Below are positions 7,212 to 16,133 of a stretch of DNA of 64,000 nt, piece by piece (position 1 is the stretch's first letter; each line of letters starts with the position of its first letter). Position numbers and translations under genes: made by a program. Location: positions 1,918,437-1,982,436 of the forward strand of contig NZ_JARGZF010000001.1 in NCBI RefSeq assembly GCF_029222705.1, written 5' to 3'. Source of the stretch: Knoellia sp. p5-6-4. GTDB taxonomy: Bacteria > Actinomycetota > Actinomycetes > Actinomycetales > Dermatophilaceae. Under the pieces are notes generated by a model that was given only the letters and a program-made list of their open reading frames with translations, searched no databases and was not told where the DNA came from.

Positions 7212-8486
7212 TCAGCGCAGCGGGTCGAACGGCGCGAGCTGGGGGATGCTCCTCCCGGTCACCAGCTGCTCGGCGAGCAGGCGGCCGGTGACCGGCCCGA
7301 GGGTGATGCCCCACATCCCGTGGCCGCCGGCGGCGAAGACCCGGCTCGAGCTCGTGGCGCCGATGAGCGGGAGCCCGTCGACGGTGCAGGGCCGCGACCC
7401 GACCCACTCGTCCTGGCGCCGGTCGAGGTCCGCCCCGCGCAGCAGCGGGCGGGCGGCCTCGGCGATGGCCCGGATGCGGCGCGGGTCCAGGGCCGCCTCG
7501 GGTCGGCGGAACTCCATCATCCCCGCGACGCGGAGCCGGTCGCCGATCGGCGTGCAGGCCACCCGCTGGGCGGGGAAGTAGACCGGGCCCTCGGGCAGGT
7601 GGTCGACGGCCACGCTGAAGCTGTAGCCGCGGCCGGCCTGCACGACCCGCCGGACGCCGAAGCGCCGGGCGAGCCGGCCCAGCCAGGCGCCGGTGGCCAG
7701 CACGACGGAGTCGAACGACTCGCGGCTGCCCTCGGCGGTCACGACGTCGACGCCCGAGCCGGTCTCGACGAGGTCGCCGACGGTGGCGCCGGAGAGGATC
7801 TTGCCGCCGCGGTCGCGCACCGAGTCGGCGAGGGCGTGCACGTAGGCTCCCGGGTCGATGAAGCGCTGGTCGCGCAGCCGGATCGCGGCGCCGACCTCCT
7901 CGGAGAGGGTCGGCTCGATCTCACGGGCCTGCGCCCCGGTGAGCACGTCGAACTCGATCGACTGGCCGGCCGAGTGGATGTGCTCGATCTCCTCGAGCAG
8001 CGTGCGGCGCTCGTCCTCGGTCCGGTAGGCGGCGAGGAAGGAGTCGGTCTCCCGCGTCTCGGCGCGCACACCGCCGTCGCGGAGCAGGTCGAAGCTCTCG
8101 AGCGAGAGGTCGTTGACCGGCACGAGGGCGCCCATGGCCTTCTTCCAGGCCTTCATCGTGCTGTGACGCGTGAAGCCGGTGACGAAGCGCAGGAAGTCGG
8201 GGTTGGCGCTCGGCGGGACATAGACCGGCGAGGACGGGCTCAGCACCGCGCGGATGCCGTACTTCAGCACTGCGGGCTCGGGCAGCGGCGTGGCGATGCC
8301 GGGGGTGAGCCACCCCGCGTTGCCCCACGACGACCCCGCGGCGACGCCTTCGCGGTCGAGGACGGTGACCTCGACGCCGTGCTCCTGCAGGAACCAGGCG
8401 GTGGACAGGCCCACCATGCCGGCGCCGACGACGGCGACACGGCGGGGGGCGGGCAGACCGGAGGGGGTGACGGGTGCGGAGGCCAT
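7212..8486 (-). CDS. D-amino-acid dehydrogenase-like FAD oxidoreductase (DadA family)
   Basis: A 424-residue flavoprotein. The N-terminal dinucleotide fold is VAVVGAGMVGLSTAWFLQEHG, followed by AGSSWGNAGWLTPG, a stretch typical of the DadA family. The C terminus has GLPLIGATSS and the FAD-contacting AAGGHGMWGITLGPVTGRL. It probably oxidises D-amino acids (D-Ala or similar) to keto acids and passes electrons to the membrane chain. I chose the ATG at 8486 (MASAPVT); the ATG at 8495 is a close alternative, and longer starts would run into the regulatory palindrome. It diverges from a PucR regulator, which is probably its controller. Confidence 0.83.
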   Translation of the reverse strand: MASAPVTPSGLPAPRRVAVVGAGMVGLSTAWFLQEHGVEVTVLDREGVAAGSSWGNAGWLTPGIATPLPEPAVLKYGIRAVLSPSSPVYVPPSANPDFLRFVTGFTRHSTMKAWKKAMGALVPVNDLSLESFDLLRDGGVRAETRETDSFLAAYRTEDERRTLLEEIEHIHSAGQSIEFDVLTGAQAREIEPTLSEEVGAAIRLRDQRFIDPGAYVHALADSVRDRGGKILSGATVGDLVETGSGVDVVTAEGSRESFDSVVLATGAWLGRLARRFGVRRVVQAGRGYSFSVAVDHLPEGPVYFPAQRVACTPIGDRLRVAGMMEFRRPEAALDPRRIRAIAEAARPLLRGADLDRRQDEWVGSRPCTVDGLPLIGATSSSRVFAAGGHGMWGITLGPVTGRLLAEQLVTGRSIPQLAPFDPLR

Positions 8487-8544
8487 GCGTCCCATGGTGG
8501 GGTGAGGCCACCGGGACGCCGTTGTCGTCCCAGGCCAAGGTTCT

Positions 8545-8579
8545 CCCCACCTGTTGTGCATGAAGCACAACAGGTGGGG
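8545..8579. promoter_or_regulatory. Perfect 15-bp inverted repeat in the divergent dehydrogenase/PucR promoter
   Basis: CCCCACCTGTTGTGC (8545-8559), spacer ATGAA, then GCACAACAGGTGGGG (8565-8579). It ends 13 bases before the GTG of the PucR gene and 59 bases before the dehydrogenase start. The core TTGTGC-N5-GCACAA is a good candidate operator for the adjacent PucR protein; it could also form an RNA hairpin in either leader. Confidence 0.7.
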
Positions 8580-8591
8580 CACCATGGCGGT

Positions 8592-10142
8592 GTGATCACC
8601 GTGGCCGACCTTGCCGCCTCGCTTGGCGGCGGGCTGCTCTCGCTGGCCGTCGACGTGTCAGGAGCCGAGGTCGACGACCTCACCCTCGCCGAGCCCGGGC
8701 AGGGGGTGGTCGGGCAGCCGGGTGACCTCGTCCTCGGGGTGGGCGTCGACCGCGTCGAGGCTGCCACCGACCTGCTCCGCATGGCGGCGGACGCCGGAGC
8801 CGGTGGCGTGGTGCTGCGGCGGACCCTGGCCCGGCGGCGGACGGTGCGCGACCTCGCGCGGCGTCGCCAGGTCGCCCTCGTCGAGCTCGCCGACCACGCG
8901 TCCTGGGCCCACACGGTGTGGCTGCTGCGGGGCGTGCTGGACCGAGCCGCGACGCCGGGGGTGCCCGGTCGCGTCGAGGCGCCGGTGCACGACGACCTGT
9001 TCGCGCTCGCCGACGCCATCGCCGCCGTCGTCGACGCCCCCGTGACGATCGAGGACCCGCACTCCCGCGTGCTCGCCTACTCCTCGCGGCAGGACGTGAC
9101 CGACCCGGCCCGGGTGTCCACCATCGTCGGGCGCCGGGTGCCGGAGGAGGTGCTGGCCAGCCTGCGGGCACGCGGCGTCTTCCGGCGCCTGGCCCGCTCG
9201 GCGGAGCCGGTCTTCGTGCCTGCCGACCCCAGCGGCACCCTGCCGCGCCTCGTCGTGCCAGTGCGCGCGGGCGGGGAGTGGCTGGGCTCCATCTGGGCGC
9301 TCGTGGAGGAGCGGCCCGATCCGGCGGTGGTACGCGAGGTCAGCCACACCGCCTCGGTCGTCGCCCTCCACCTGCTGCGGCTGCGGGCGCACGCCGACCT
9401 CGGCCGTCGGCTTGCCGCCGACCGGGTGCGCATGGCCCTCGGCGGCACCACCACCGGCGCCGAGGAGTGGCTCCCCGACGGCCCGTGGCGGGTCGCCTGC
9501 CTCGGAGGTCCGTCCGACGCGTCGCCCGAGAACCTGCTCGACCTGTGGGAGTCGGTGTGCCGGCGCCACTCGTGGCACCAGCCGCTGCTCGCGACCCTCG
9601 ACGGACGCGTGTATGCCGTGCTGGGCGCCGACGGTGCCGTGCCCGGCACCTGGGAGTGGCTGCGCGAGGTGGTGGAGGCCACGGCCACCGAGGACCTGGC
9701 GCTGACGGCGGCGGCCGGCCGCCCGGCATACGGGACAGGTGAGCTGGGGAGGGCGCGGGCCGAGGCGGCGGAGGCCGAGCGCTGCCGCGGACACCAGGCG
9801 GTGGTGGGGATCGAGGAGGTCTGGGCGGCGGTGACGGTGGAACGGGCCGCCGTCGCGTTGCGGGACGCGCCCCTCCCGGGTCCGGTCGAGGCGCTGCGCC
9901 GCCACGACGCCGACCGCGGCACCGACTACCTGGGCACCCTGACCGCGTGGCTGGACCACCCGGGGGAGCCGGCGCTCGCCGCGCGCTCGCTGCACGTGCA
10001 CCCCAACACCCTGCGCTACCGGATGGGCCGGCTGGCCGCCCTTCCGGAGCTGGGCGGCGTCGACCTCGGGGACCCGCACACCAGGCTGGCCCTGCGCCTG
10101 CAGCTCGCCTCCCTGCCACCGTCGGCGCCGCAGACCCGCTGA
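8592..10142 (+). CDS. PucR-family transcriptional regulator
   Basis: A 516-residue regulator. The N-terminal about 130 residues match the PucR ligand-type domain (VADLAASLGGGLLSLA..., then a segment with LRRTLARRRTVRDLARRRQ). The middle is a GAF/CdaR-like region, and the C-terminal 60 residues carry the PucR helix-turn-helix (AARSLHVHPNTLRYRMGRL). The frame is open far upstream, antisense to the dehydrogenase gene, but the real start is almost certainly the GTG at 8592, where homology begins, right after the 15-bp palindrome. By position it should control the divergent D-amino-acid dehydrogenase and itself. The effector is unknown. Confidence 0.85.
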   Translation: MITVADLAASLGGGLLSLAVDVSGAEVDDLTLAEPGQGVVGQPGDLVLGVGVDRVEAATDLLRMAADAGAGGVVLRRTLARRRTVRDLARRRQVALVELADHASWAHTVWLLRGVLDRAATPGVPGRVEAPVHDDLFALADAIAAVVDAPVTIEDPHSRVLAYSSRQDVTDPARVSTIVGRRVPEEVLASLRARGVFRRLARSAEPVFVPADPSGTLPRLVVPVRAGGEWLGSIWALVEERPDPAVVREVSHTASVVALHLLRLRAHADLGRRLAADRVRMALGGTTTGAEEWLPDGPWRVACLGGPSDASPENLLDLWESVCRRHSWHQPLLATLDGRVYAVLGADGAVPGTWEWLREVVEATATEDLALTAAAGRPAYGTGELGRARAEAAEAERCRGHQAVVGIEEVWAAVTVERAAVALRDAPLPGPVEALRRHDADRGTDYLGTLTAWLDHPGEPALAARSLHVHPNTLRYRMGRLAALPELGGVDLGDPHTRLALRLQLASLPPSAPQTR

Positions 10143-10255
10143 CGCCTCCGGCGTGCTGGCACAGCGCTGGCGGCGGTGTCGGCGGTTTCGGGAAAAAGTC
10201 GGCACGAGGGCTTGCGCGTTTCGGACAGATGGGGGCACACTCGACGAAGCACGAC

Positions 10256-10271
10256 TTGTAAGCGCTTTCAA
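10256..10271 (+). promoter_or_regulatory. LacI-family operator (cre-like)
   Basis: TTGTAAGCGCTTTCAA, with the AAGCGCTT core typical of LacI/GalR operators, 16 bases before the ATG of the LacI-type gene. A weak promoter (TTGCGC 10212-10217, 18 bases, CACACT 10236-10241) lies just upstream, so a bound repressor would block its own operon. Confidence 0.75.
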
Positions 10272-10287
10272 CGAGGAAGGCGGACCG

Positions 10288-11304
10288 ATGGGTTCCACGC
10301 ACCGCGCTGGGCAGGGGGCGACGATCTACTCCGTCGCCGAGCTCGCCGGCGTCTCCATCGCCTCCGTCTCCCGCGTGCTCCAGGGCTCTACGGCGGTCTC
10401 CGACGTCACCCGGGCCAAGGTGCTCGCGGCGGTCGACGAGCTCAACTACGTGCCGCTCGGGGCGGCGCGCAGCCTGGCCGTGCGGCACCACGAGGCCCAC
10501 GGCCTGGTGCTGCCCGAGCTCACCGGTCCCTACTACGCCGAGCTGCTCCTCGGGTTCGAGACCCGCGCGGCCGAGCTCGGGCAGAGCGTGGTGCTCGTGC
10601 TCACCGAGGGCAAGCGCGACCTCGCCCGCACCGTGCGCCAGCTGGCCACCCGGGTGGACGGCATCGCGGTGCTCGGTGCCGATGCCCTGCCCGAGCGCCT
10701 GGTCCGCGCCCTGCACGGGTCGAAGCCGCTGATCCTCATCGCGGGTGACGCCCAGCCCGACGTCGAGGCGGTCGGCGCCGAGAACGAGCAGAGCGCCCAG
10801 GAGCTCACCACCCACCTGTTCGGCCACGGCCGCAGGCGGCTGCTCTTCGTGGGCGACCCCGACACCGCGCCCGACGTGCGCGACCGCTACCGCGGGTTCG
10901 TTGCCGCGCACCGCGCCAAGCGACGCACGGCCGCCGAACCCGTGCGCACCGCCTTCCGTGAGGAGGACGGTGCGGCCTTCGCCGAACGCGTGCTCGCCGG
11001 CTCGGTCGACGCCGACGCCCTCTTCTGCGCCAACGACGAGCTCGCGCTCTCGGTCATGCACACCCTCCAGGACGGCGGCATGGACGTGCCGGGTGACATC
11101 GCGGTCGTCGGCTGGGACGACGTGATGACGGCCCGCTACGTACGCCCCGGCCTGACCACCGTGCGCCAGCCGGTCCGCGAGCTCGGCGCCCTCGTCGCCG
11201 AGCGCCTGCACGAGCGCATCACCGGCCTCCCCGCCCGCGCGGAGCGCGTGGTGCTGCCCACGCAGGTCGTCCTGCGGTCCTCCTGCGGGTGCCCCGCAAC
11301 CTAG
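10288..11304 (+). CDS. LacI-family sugar-responsive repressor
   Basis: A 338-residue LacI/GalR protein. The helix-turn-helix is YSVAELAGVSIASVSRVLQG at residues about 12-31, followed by the hinge helix (YVPLGAARSLAV) and a periplasmic-binding-protein-like effector domain ending GWDDVMTARYVRPGLTTVRQP. The ATG at 10288 follows GAGGAAGG. The operator-like site just upstream suggests autoregulation. It sits 95 bases before a sugar ABC importer and two glycoside hydrolases read in the same direction, so it most likely senses the imported oligosaccharide and represses the whole set. Confidence 0.9.
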   Translation: MGSTHRAGQGATIYSVAELAGVSIASVSRVLQGSTAVSDVTRAKVLAAVDELNYVPLGAARSLAVRHHEAHGLVLPELTGPYYAELLLGFETRAAELGQSVVLVLTEGKRDLARTVRQLATRVDGIAVLGADALPERLVRALHGSKPLILIAGDAQPDVEAVGAENEQSAQELTTHLFGHGRRRLLFVGDPDTAPDVRDRYRGFVAAHRAKRRTAAEPVRTAFREEDGAAFAERVLAGSVDADALFCANDELALSVMHTLQDGGMDVPGDIAVVGWDDVMTARYVRPGLTTVRQPVRELGALVAERLHERITGLPARAERVVLPTQVVLRSSCGCPAT

Positions 11305-11399
11305 CCCTCCGCCCCTGGACACCCCCAACCACCGACCTCCACGCACCGTTCCCCCGACCCCTGCAAGGCCCGTCCCTTCCGAAAGAGAGTGAGAACCTC

Positions 11400-12680
11400 A
11401 TGAGACGCACCTCCGCGATCGTGGTCGCCACCCTGGCCACCACCGCCCTGGCCCTGTCCGCCTGCGGGCGCGACAGCGGCACCCCGGCCTCCGGCGAGAG
11501 CCAGGGCAAGGCCGTCAGCGAGGGCAAGGCCACCGGCACCATCACCGTCTGGGCGATGGGCGCCGAGGGTGAGAAGCTTCCGGCGCTGGCCAAGGACTTC
11601 GAGGCGGCCAACCCCGGTGCGAAGGTGAACGTCACGGCGATTCCGTGGGACTCCGCCCACGACAAGTTCGCCACCGCCATCACGGCGGGCAAGACCCCCG
11701 ACGCCGCGATGGTCGGCACCACCTGGATGGGCGAGTTCGCCGGCCAGGACGCCCTCGACCCGCTCCCGTCCTCGATCGACACCTCGAAGTTCTTCCCCGG
11801 GGCGCAAAAGACCACCGAGGTGGGCGGGACCTCCTACGGCATCCCCTGGTACGTCGAGACCCGCCTGCTCTACTACCGCACCGACCTGGCGAAGAAGGCC
11901 GGCTTCACCGAGGCCCCCAAGACCTGGGAGGAGCTCAAGGCGATGGCCAAGGCCATGCAGGACAAGGCCGGCGCGAAGTGGGGCATCGGCCTCCAGGCCG
12001 GCGGGCAGGGGTCCTGGCAGACCCTCATGCCGTTCGCGTGGAGCAACGGCGCCGAGCTGACCAAGGACGGCGGCAAGGCCTACAACTTCGACACCCCTGA
12101 GGTGAAGGAGGCCATGGAGTACTACCAGAGCTTCTTCACCGAGGGCATCTCCGACAAGGCGGCCCCGGCCACCCCGACGACCGAGCCCGACTTCGCCAGC
12201 GGCAAGGTGCCGATGTTCATCTCCGGCCCGTGGATGATGTCGGCGGTCGAGAAGGTCGGCGGCGAGGGCTTCAAGGACAAGTACTCCGTGGCCAAGATGC
12301 CCGAGAAGAAGACGTCCTCCTCCTTCGTCGGCGGCTCGGACTTCGTGGTCTTCAAGAACTCCAAGCAGCGTGACACCGCGTGGAAGTTCGTCCAGTTCCT
12401 CGCCGACCCCAAGACGCAGGCCAAGTGGTACCAGCAGTCGACGGACCTGCCGTCGGTGCAGTCGGCCTGGGAGGACCCGGCCATCGCCTCCGACACAAAG
12501 CTGGCCACCTTCGGTGAGCAGCTGAAGACCGCCCAGGCCCCGCCGTCGTTCCCGACCTGGGAGCAGGTCATCACCGCGCTCGACACCGAGCTCGAGAAGG
12601 TGACCAAGCAGGGCGCCGACCCGGGCGCCGCGCTGAAGACGGTGCAGCAGCAGGCCGAGTCCATCGGCACCGGGCAGTAG
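11400..12680 (+). CDS. Extracellular oligosaccharide-binding lipoprotein (ABC importer, family 1)
   Basis: A 426-residue solute-binding protein with a lipoprotein signal: basic MRRTS, hydrophobic core, lipobox LSAC with Cys near residue 22. The mature part begins with GTITVWAMGAEGEKLPALAKDFEAANPG, typical of MalE/family 1 sugar binders, and contains AGKTPDAAMVGTTWMGEF and FISGPWMMSAV. It captures an oligosaccharide outside the cell for the permeases at 12683 and 13631. The glycosidases downstream suggest a beta-glucan or gluco-oligosaccharide ligand. GAAAGAGAGTGAG gives a ribosome site. Confidence 0.9.
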   Translation: MRRTSAIVVATLATTALALSACGRDSGTPASGESQGKAVSEGKATGTITVWAMGAEGEKLPALAKDFEAANPGAKVNVTAIPWDSAHDKFATAITAGKTPDAAMVGTTWMGEFAGQDALDPLPSSIDTSKFFPGAQKTTEVGGTSYGIPWYVETRLLYYRTDLAKKAGFTEAPKTWEELKAMAKAMQDKAGAKWGIGLQAGGQGSWQTLMPFAWSNGAELTKDGGKAYNFDTPEVKEAMEYYQSFFTEGISDKAAPATPTTEPDFASGKVPMFISGPWMMSAVEKVGGEGFKDKYSVAKMPEKKTSSSFVGGSDFVVFKNSKQRDTAWKFVQFLADPKTQAKWYQQSTDLPSVQSAWEDPAIASDTKLATFGEQLKTAQAPPSFPTWEQVITALDTELEKVTKQGADPGAALKTVQQQAESIGTGQ

Positions 12681-12682
12681 CG

Positions 12683-13621
12683 ATGACCGCCACGACCGAG
12701 CGCGCCGCGGCAGAGCGCGCTGCCTCCCGCCGGCCGGCCCACGGGTCGCGCCGGCGGGAGGGGCGGGCGGCCTGGATCCTCGCGCTTCCGTTCTGCCTGC
12801 TCTTCCTCACCTTCACGGTGTGGCCGGTGGTCCAGTCGCTCTTCATGAGCTTCACGGACACCCGCTCCCGTGACCTGCGCACCCCCTTCGCCGTCAACGT
12901 CGTCGGGCTGGAGAACTTCGCCAAGGCCCTGTCGGACCCGCTCTTCCTCCAGGCGGCCCGCAACACCGCCTACTTCGTGCTCGTCGGTGTGCCCCTGACC
13001 ATGGGGCTGGCGCTGCTCGCGGCGGTCGCCCTCGACCGCGGCATCACCAGGTTCCGCTCGGCGTTCCGGTTGGGCTTCTACCTCCCGGTGATCACCTCGA
13101 TCGTGGCGGTGGCCGTGGTCTGGCGGTTCCTGCTCGAGCGCGAGAGCGGCCTGATCAACACCGTGCTCGGCTGGGTCGGCATCGACGGGCCCAACTGGCT
13201 CGGTGACCCCACCTGGTCGATGCCGTCGATCATCCTCATGGCGGCCTGGCGCAACTTCGGCACGGCGATGATCATCTTCCTCGCCGGCCTGCAGTCGGTG
13301 CCGTGGAGCCTGCACGAGGCTGCCGCCATCGACGGTGCCGGCGCCTGGAAGCGGTTCCGCTACGTGACCCTGCCCCTCCTGCGCCCCACGATCCTGTTCG
13401 TGTCGGTGACCACGGCCATCGGCTACCTCCAGTTCTTCGAGGAGCCGTTCATCATGACCAACGGCGGGCCACTCAACAGCACGCTCTCGCTGTCGATGTA
13501 CACCTACCGCCAGTTCGGGTTCGGCAACTACGGCTACGCCGCTGCCATCAGCTACATCATCTTCGTCGTGATCGTGGTCGTCACCGCGATCCAGTTCCGC
13601 ATCCTCCGCGAAAAGGACTGA
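12683..13621 (+). CDS. Sugar ABC permease (MalF/UgpA type)
   Basis: A 312-residue permease with about six membrane segments and the EAA loop HEAAAIDGAGAWKRFRYVTLPLLRP near residue 215. An Arg-rich N-terminal tail (residues 1-28) precedes the first membrane helix. It starts two bases after the binding-protein stop and is followed nine bases after its own stop by the partner permease. No ATPase is encoded in the operon, so the pair probably shares a multitask ATPase (MsiK type), as is usual for actinobacterial CUT1 importers. Confidence 0.92.
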   Translation: MTATTERAAAERAASRRPAHGSRRREGRAAWILALPFCLLFLTFTVWPVVQSLFMSFTDTRSRDLRTPFAVNVVGLENFAKALSDPLFLQAARNTAYFVLVGVPLTMGLALLAAVALDRGITRFRSAFRLGFYLPVITSIVAVAVVWRFLLERESGLINTVLGWVGIDGPNWLGDPTWSMPSIILMAAWRNFGTAMIIFLAGLQSVPWSLHEAAAIDGAGAWKRFRYVTLPLLRPTILFVSVTTAIGYLQFFEEPFIMTNGGPLNSTLSLSMYTYRQFGFGNYGYAAAISYIIFVVIVVVTAIQFRILREKD

Positions 13622-13630
13622 GGGACAGTC

Positions 13631-14455
13631 ATGCTCACGAAAAGTACTGGACGCCCGTGGCTCTACGCCGTGCTCAGCGTCTGTCTCGTCGCGGTCATCG
13701 CGCCCTTCGTCTGGATGGTGCTCGGCAGCTTCAAGACCGAGGGCGAGCTGCGGCAGTCGCCCCCGACCTGGTGGCCCGAGACAACGACGCTCGACAACTA
13801 CACCCAGCTGTTCTCCCGCCTCGACTTCGGCACCTACTTCACCAACTCGCTCGTCGTCGCGGCGGTCGTGACGGCCGGCAACCTGCTCTTCTGCTCGATG
13901 CTGGGCTACGCGCTGGCGATGCTCGAGTTCCCCGGCAAGAGAGCGCTGTTCGTCGTCGTCATGGCGACGCTGATGATCCCCGGTGTCGTCACGTTCGTGC
14001 CGCTGTTCGTGCTCGTGGCCAACGTCGGGCTCATCAACAGCCTGCCCGGGCTCATCCTGCCGTTCCTGGTCACCCCCTTCGGGGTGTTCCTCATGCGGCA
14101 GTTCATCCTCGGCCTGCCCAAGGACCTGCTCGACGCGGGCCGGGTCGACGGCGCCGGCGAGCTGCGCATCTTCGCCCGCATCATCCTGCCGCTGTGCGGT
14201 CCGGCCCTGGCGACGCTGGGGATCCTGACCTTCCTCGGCAGCTGGAACAACTTCCTGTGGCCGCTCGTGGTGGCGCAGACCGAGGACACCTACACCCTGC
14301 CCGTCGCCCTGGCGCTCTACTCCAAGGGCCAGAACAGCACGAACTACGGCCTGCTCCTCGCCGGGGCGACGGTGGTGCTGCTGCCGGTCCTCGCGGTCTT
14401 CCTCGGCTTCCAGCGCCGCGTGATCGAAGGCATCGCCACCACGGGCATCAAGTAG
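13631..14455 (+). CDS. Sugar ABC permease (MalG/UgpE type)
   Basis: A 274-residue second permease of the importer, with six membrane segments. The EAA loop is LLDAGRVDGAGELRIFARIILPLCGPA near residue 175, and FLGSWNNFLWPL is a family hallmark of MalG-type subunits. It sits nine bases after the MalF-type gene and 64 bases before the exported glycoside hydrolase gene. Confidence 0.92.
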   Translation: MLTKSTGRPWLYAVLSVCLVAVIAPFVWMVLGSFKTEGELRQSPPTWWPETTTLDNYTQLFSRLDFGTYFTNSLVVAAVVTAGNLLFCSMLGYALAMLEFPGKRALFVVVMATLMIPGVVTFVPLFVLVANVGLINSLPGLILPFLVTPFGVFLMRQFILGLPKDLLDAGRVDGAGELRIFARIILPLCGPALATLGILTFLGSWNNFLWPLVVAQTEDTYTLPVALALYSKGQNSTNYGLLLAGATVVLLPVLAVFLGFQRRVIEGIATTGIK

Positions 14456-14519
14456 TCCGCGGGCGGTGCGACCAGGTCCGCCCACCCACTGACCTTCCTC
14501 TCTCGAACGGAGCCTGACC

Positions 14520-16133
14520 ATGGCCAGCGACACCCTGCTCGTCCCCTCCCGTCGCCAGCTCCTCCTCGGCGGTGCCGCCGGCGCCGCCGCCACCCTCCTG
14601 ACCGCGCCGGGCGCCACCGCGCAGCCCCTGACCCGGAAGGCGCCCGCCCTCGTGCGCTCCAGCACAGCCCCGTATGCCGTCGATGCCACCCGGGTGCGCC
14701 AGTGGGCCGCCGACACGTGGCACTCGCTGGTGCGGATGACCGACGAGGAGACCGGCCTGCCGGCCGACAACATCTCGGGCGACCTGGCCACGCGCAGCGG
14801 CTACACCTCTCCCACCAACATCGGCGGCTACCTGTGGTCGGCCGTGGTGGCCCGCGAGCTGGGCCTCCTCTCGCCCCAGGAGTGTCAGCGCCGTGTGCAG
14901 CAGACGCTGCGCACGCTGCTCACGATGGAGCACCACGAGCCGAGCGGGATGTACGCCAACTGGTACGACGAGGGCACGGGGGCGATGCTCCGCACGTTCC
15001 CGGGCTCCGGTGACCCGATTGCGCCGTTCATGTCGAGCGTGGACAACGGCTGGCTGGGTGCGGCCCTGCGGGTCGTGCAGAGCGCGGTGCCCGGCTGCGC
15101 CGCACTGGCGGAGCGGATCTTCACGCGGATGCGGTGGGACGCCTTCTACAACCCCGGTGGCCAGGAGGGCCATCCCAGCGTCCGTCCCGGCGGTCTGATG
15201 CACGGCGGCTTCTTCCCGTGGGAGCACGACCGTCCCGGCGGCGTCTACCGCGGCAGCCACATCGACGCGCCCGACGTGTGGCTCACCAACCACCACTACG
15301 ACACCACCGTGTCGGAGACCCGCATCACGACCTACCTCGGCATCATCACCGGCCAGGTGCCGGCCAGGCACTACTTCGCGATGTGGCGCACCTTCCCTGC
15401 CGCCTGCGACTGGTCGTGGCACGAGATGCAGCCGGTCGGCGAGACCCGCACCTACCTGGGCATCGAGGTCTTCGAGGGCGCCTACACCTACCGCGGCATG
15501 CACATCGTGCCCGGCTGGGGCGGCTCGATGTTCGAGGAGCTCATGCCCGACGTCTTCGTGCCCGAGGCCAGCTGGGCGCCCCGCTCGTGGGGCGTCAACC
15601 ACCCGCTGCACGTGCGGGCCCAGCGTGAGCACGGCCTCGACGAAGCCGGCTACGGCTACTGGGGCTTCTCCCCGTCGAGCAACCCGGCCGGCGGCTACCG
15701 CGAGTACGGCGTCGACGCGCTCGGCCTCAACCCCGAGGGCTACTTCTCCGACCAGGAGAAGACCAACTACGACGCCGGGTTCGGCGACTGCCGTGAGGGC
15801 AGCAACCCCGACCCCCGCTACGGCGATGGCGTCGTGACCCCGCACGCCGCCTTCCTGGCGATGATGTACGAGCCCCAGCAGGCCTACACCAACCTCGCGA
15901 ACCTCCAGTCGGACTTCGACTCCTACGGCAAGGGTGGCTTCTTCGACGCCGTCGCCGTGAAGTCCGGCACCGTGGCCCGTCGCTACCTCTCGCTCGACCA
16001 GGCCATGATCATGGGCGCTCTCGGAAACGTGCTGGGAGACAACGTGATCCGTCGTGCCTTCGCCACCCCTGCCGTCGAGCGGAGGCTGCGCCCCGTCATC
16101 GGCATGGAGGAGTTCGGGGCGGGGATCGCCTGA
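14520..16133 (+). CDS. Tat-exported PF10091-type glycoside hydrolase (GH144-like candidate endo-beta-1,2-glucanase)
   Basis: A 537-residue secreted enzyme. The N terminus has a twin-arginine motif (SRRQLLLGG) and a hydrophobic stretch ending AGATA-like. The mature protein matches the 'glucoamylase-like' PF10091 family: WAADTWHSLVRMTDEETGLPADN, SPTNIGGYLWS, SVDNGWLGAAL, YGYWGFSPSSNP and GVVTPHAAFLAMMYEP. Characterised members include GH144 endo-beta-1,2-glucanases, so a beta-1,2-glucan substrate is plausible but not proven by sequence. It has a good GAACGGAGCC ribosome site and overlaps the next gene by one base (TGATG), so the two are translationally coupled. Confidence 0.8.
   Translation: MASDTLLVPSRRQLLLGGAAGAAATLLTAPGATAQPLTRKAPALVRSSTAPYAVDATRVRQWAADTWHSLVRMTDEETGLPADNISGDLATRSGYTSPTNIGGYLWSAVVARELGLLSPQECQRRVQQTLRTLLTMEHHEPSGMYANWYDEGTGAMLRTFPGSGDPIAPFMSSVDNGWLGAALRVVQSAVPGCAALAERIFTRMRWDAFYNPGGQEGHPSVRPGGLMHGGFFPWEHDRPGGVYRGSHIDAPDVWLTNHHYDTTVSETRITTYLGIITGQVPARHYFAMWRTFPAACDWSWHEMQPVGETRTYLGIEVFEGAYTYRGMHIVPGWGGSMFEELMPDVFVPEASWAPRSWGVNHPLHVRAQREHGLDEAGYGYWGFSPSSNPAGGYREYGVDALGLNPEGYFSDQEKTNYDAGFGDCREGSNPDPRYGDGVVTPHAAFLAMMYEPQQAYTNLANLQSDFDSYGKGGFFDAVAVKSGTVARRYLSLDQAMIMGALGNVLGDNVIRRAFATPAVERRLRPVIGMEEFGAGIA

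Noticed and set aside
7206-8591. Long open frame upstream of the PucR gene, antisense to the D-amino-acid dehydrogenase
   Set aside because: It has no homology features. High GC makes antisense frames of coding DNA open by chance. The GTG at 8592 fits the regulator's conserved start.
9340-11346. 668-residue minus-strand frame opposite the PucR and LacI genes
   Set aside because: It is Gly/Arg/His-rich, runs across two real genes and their intergenic region, and has no domain signature.
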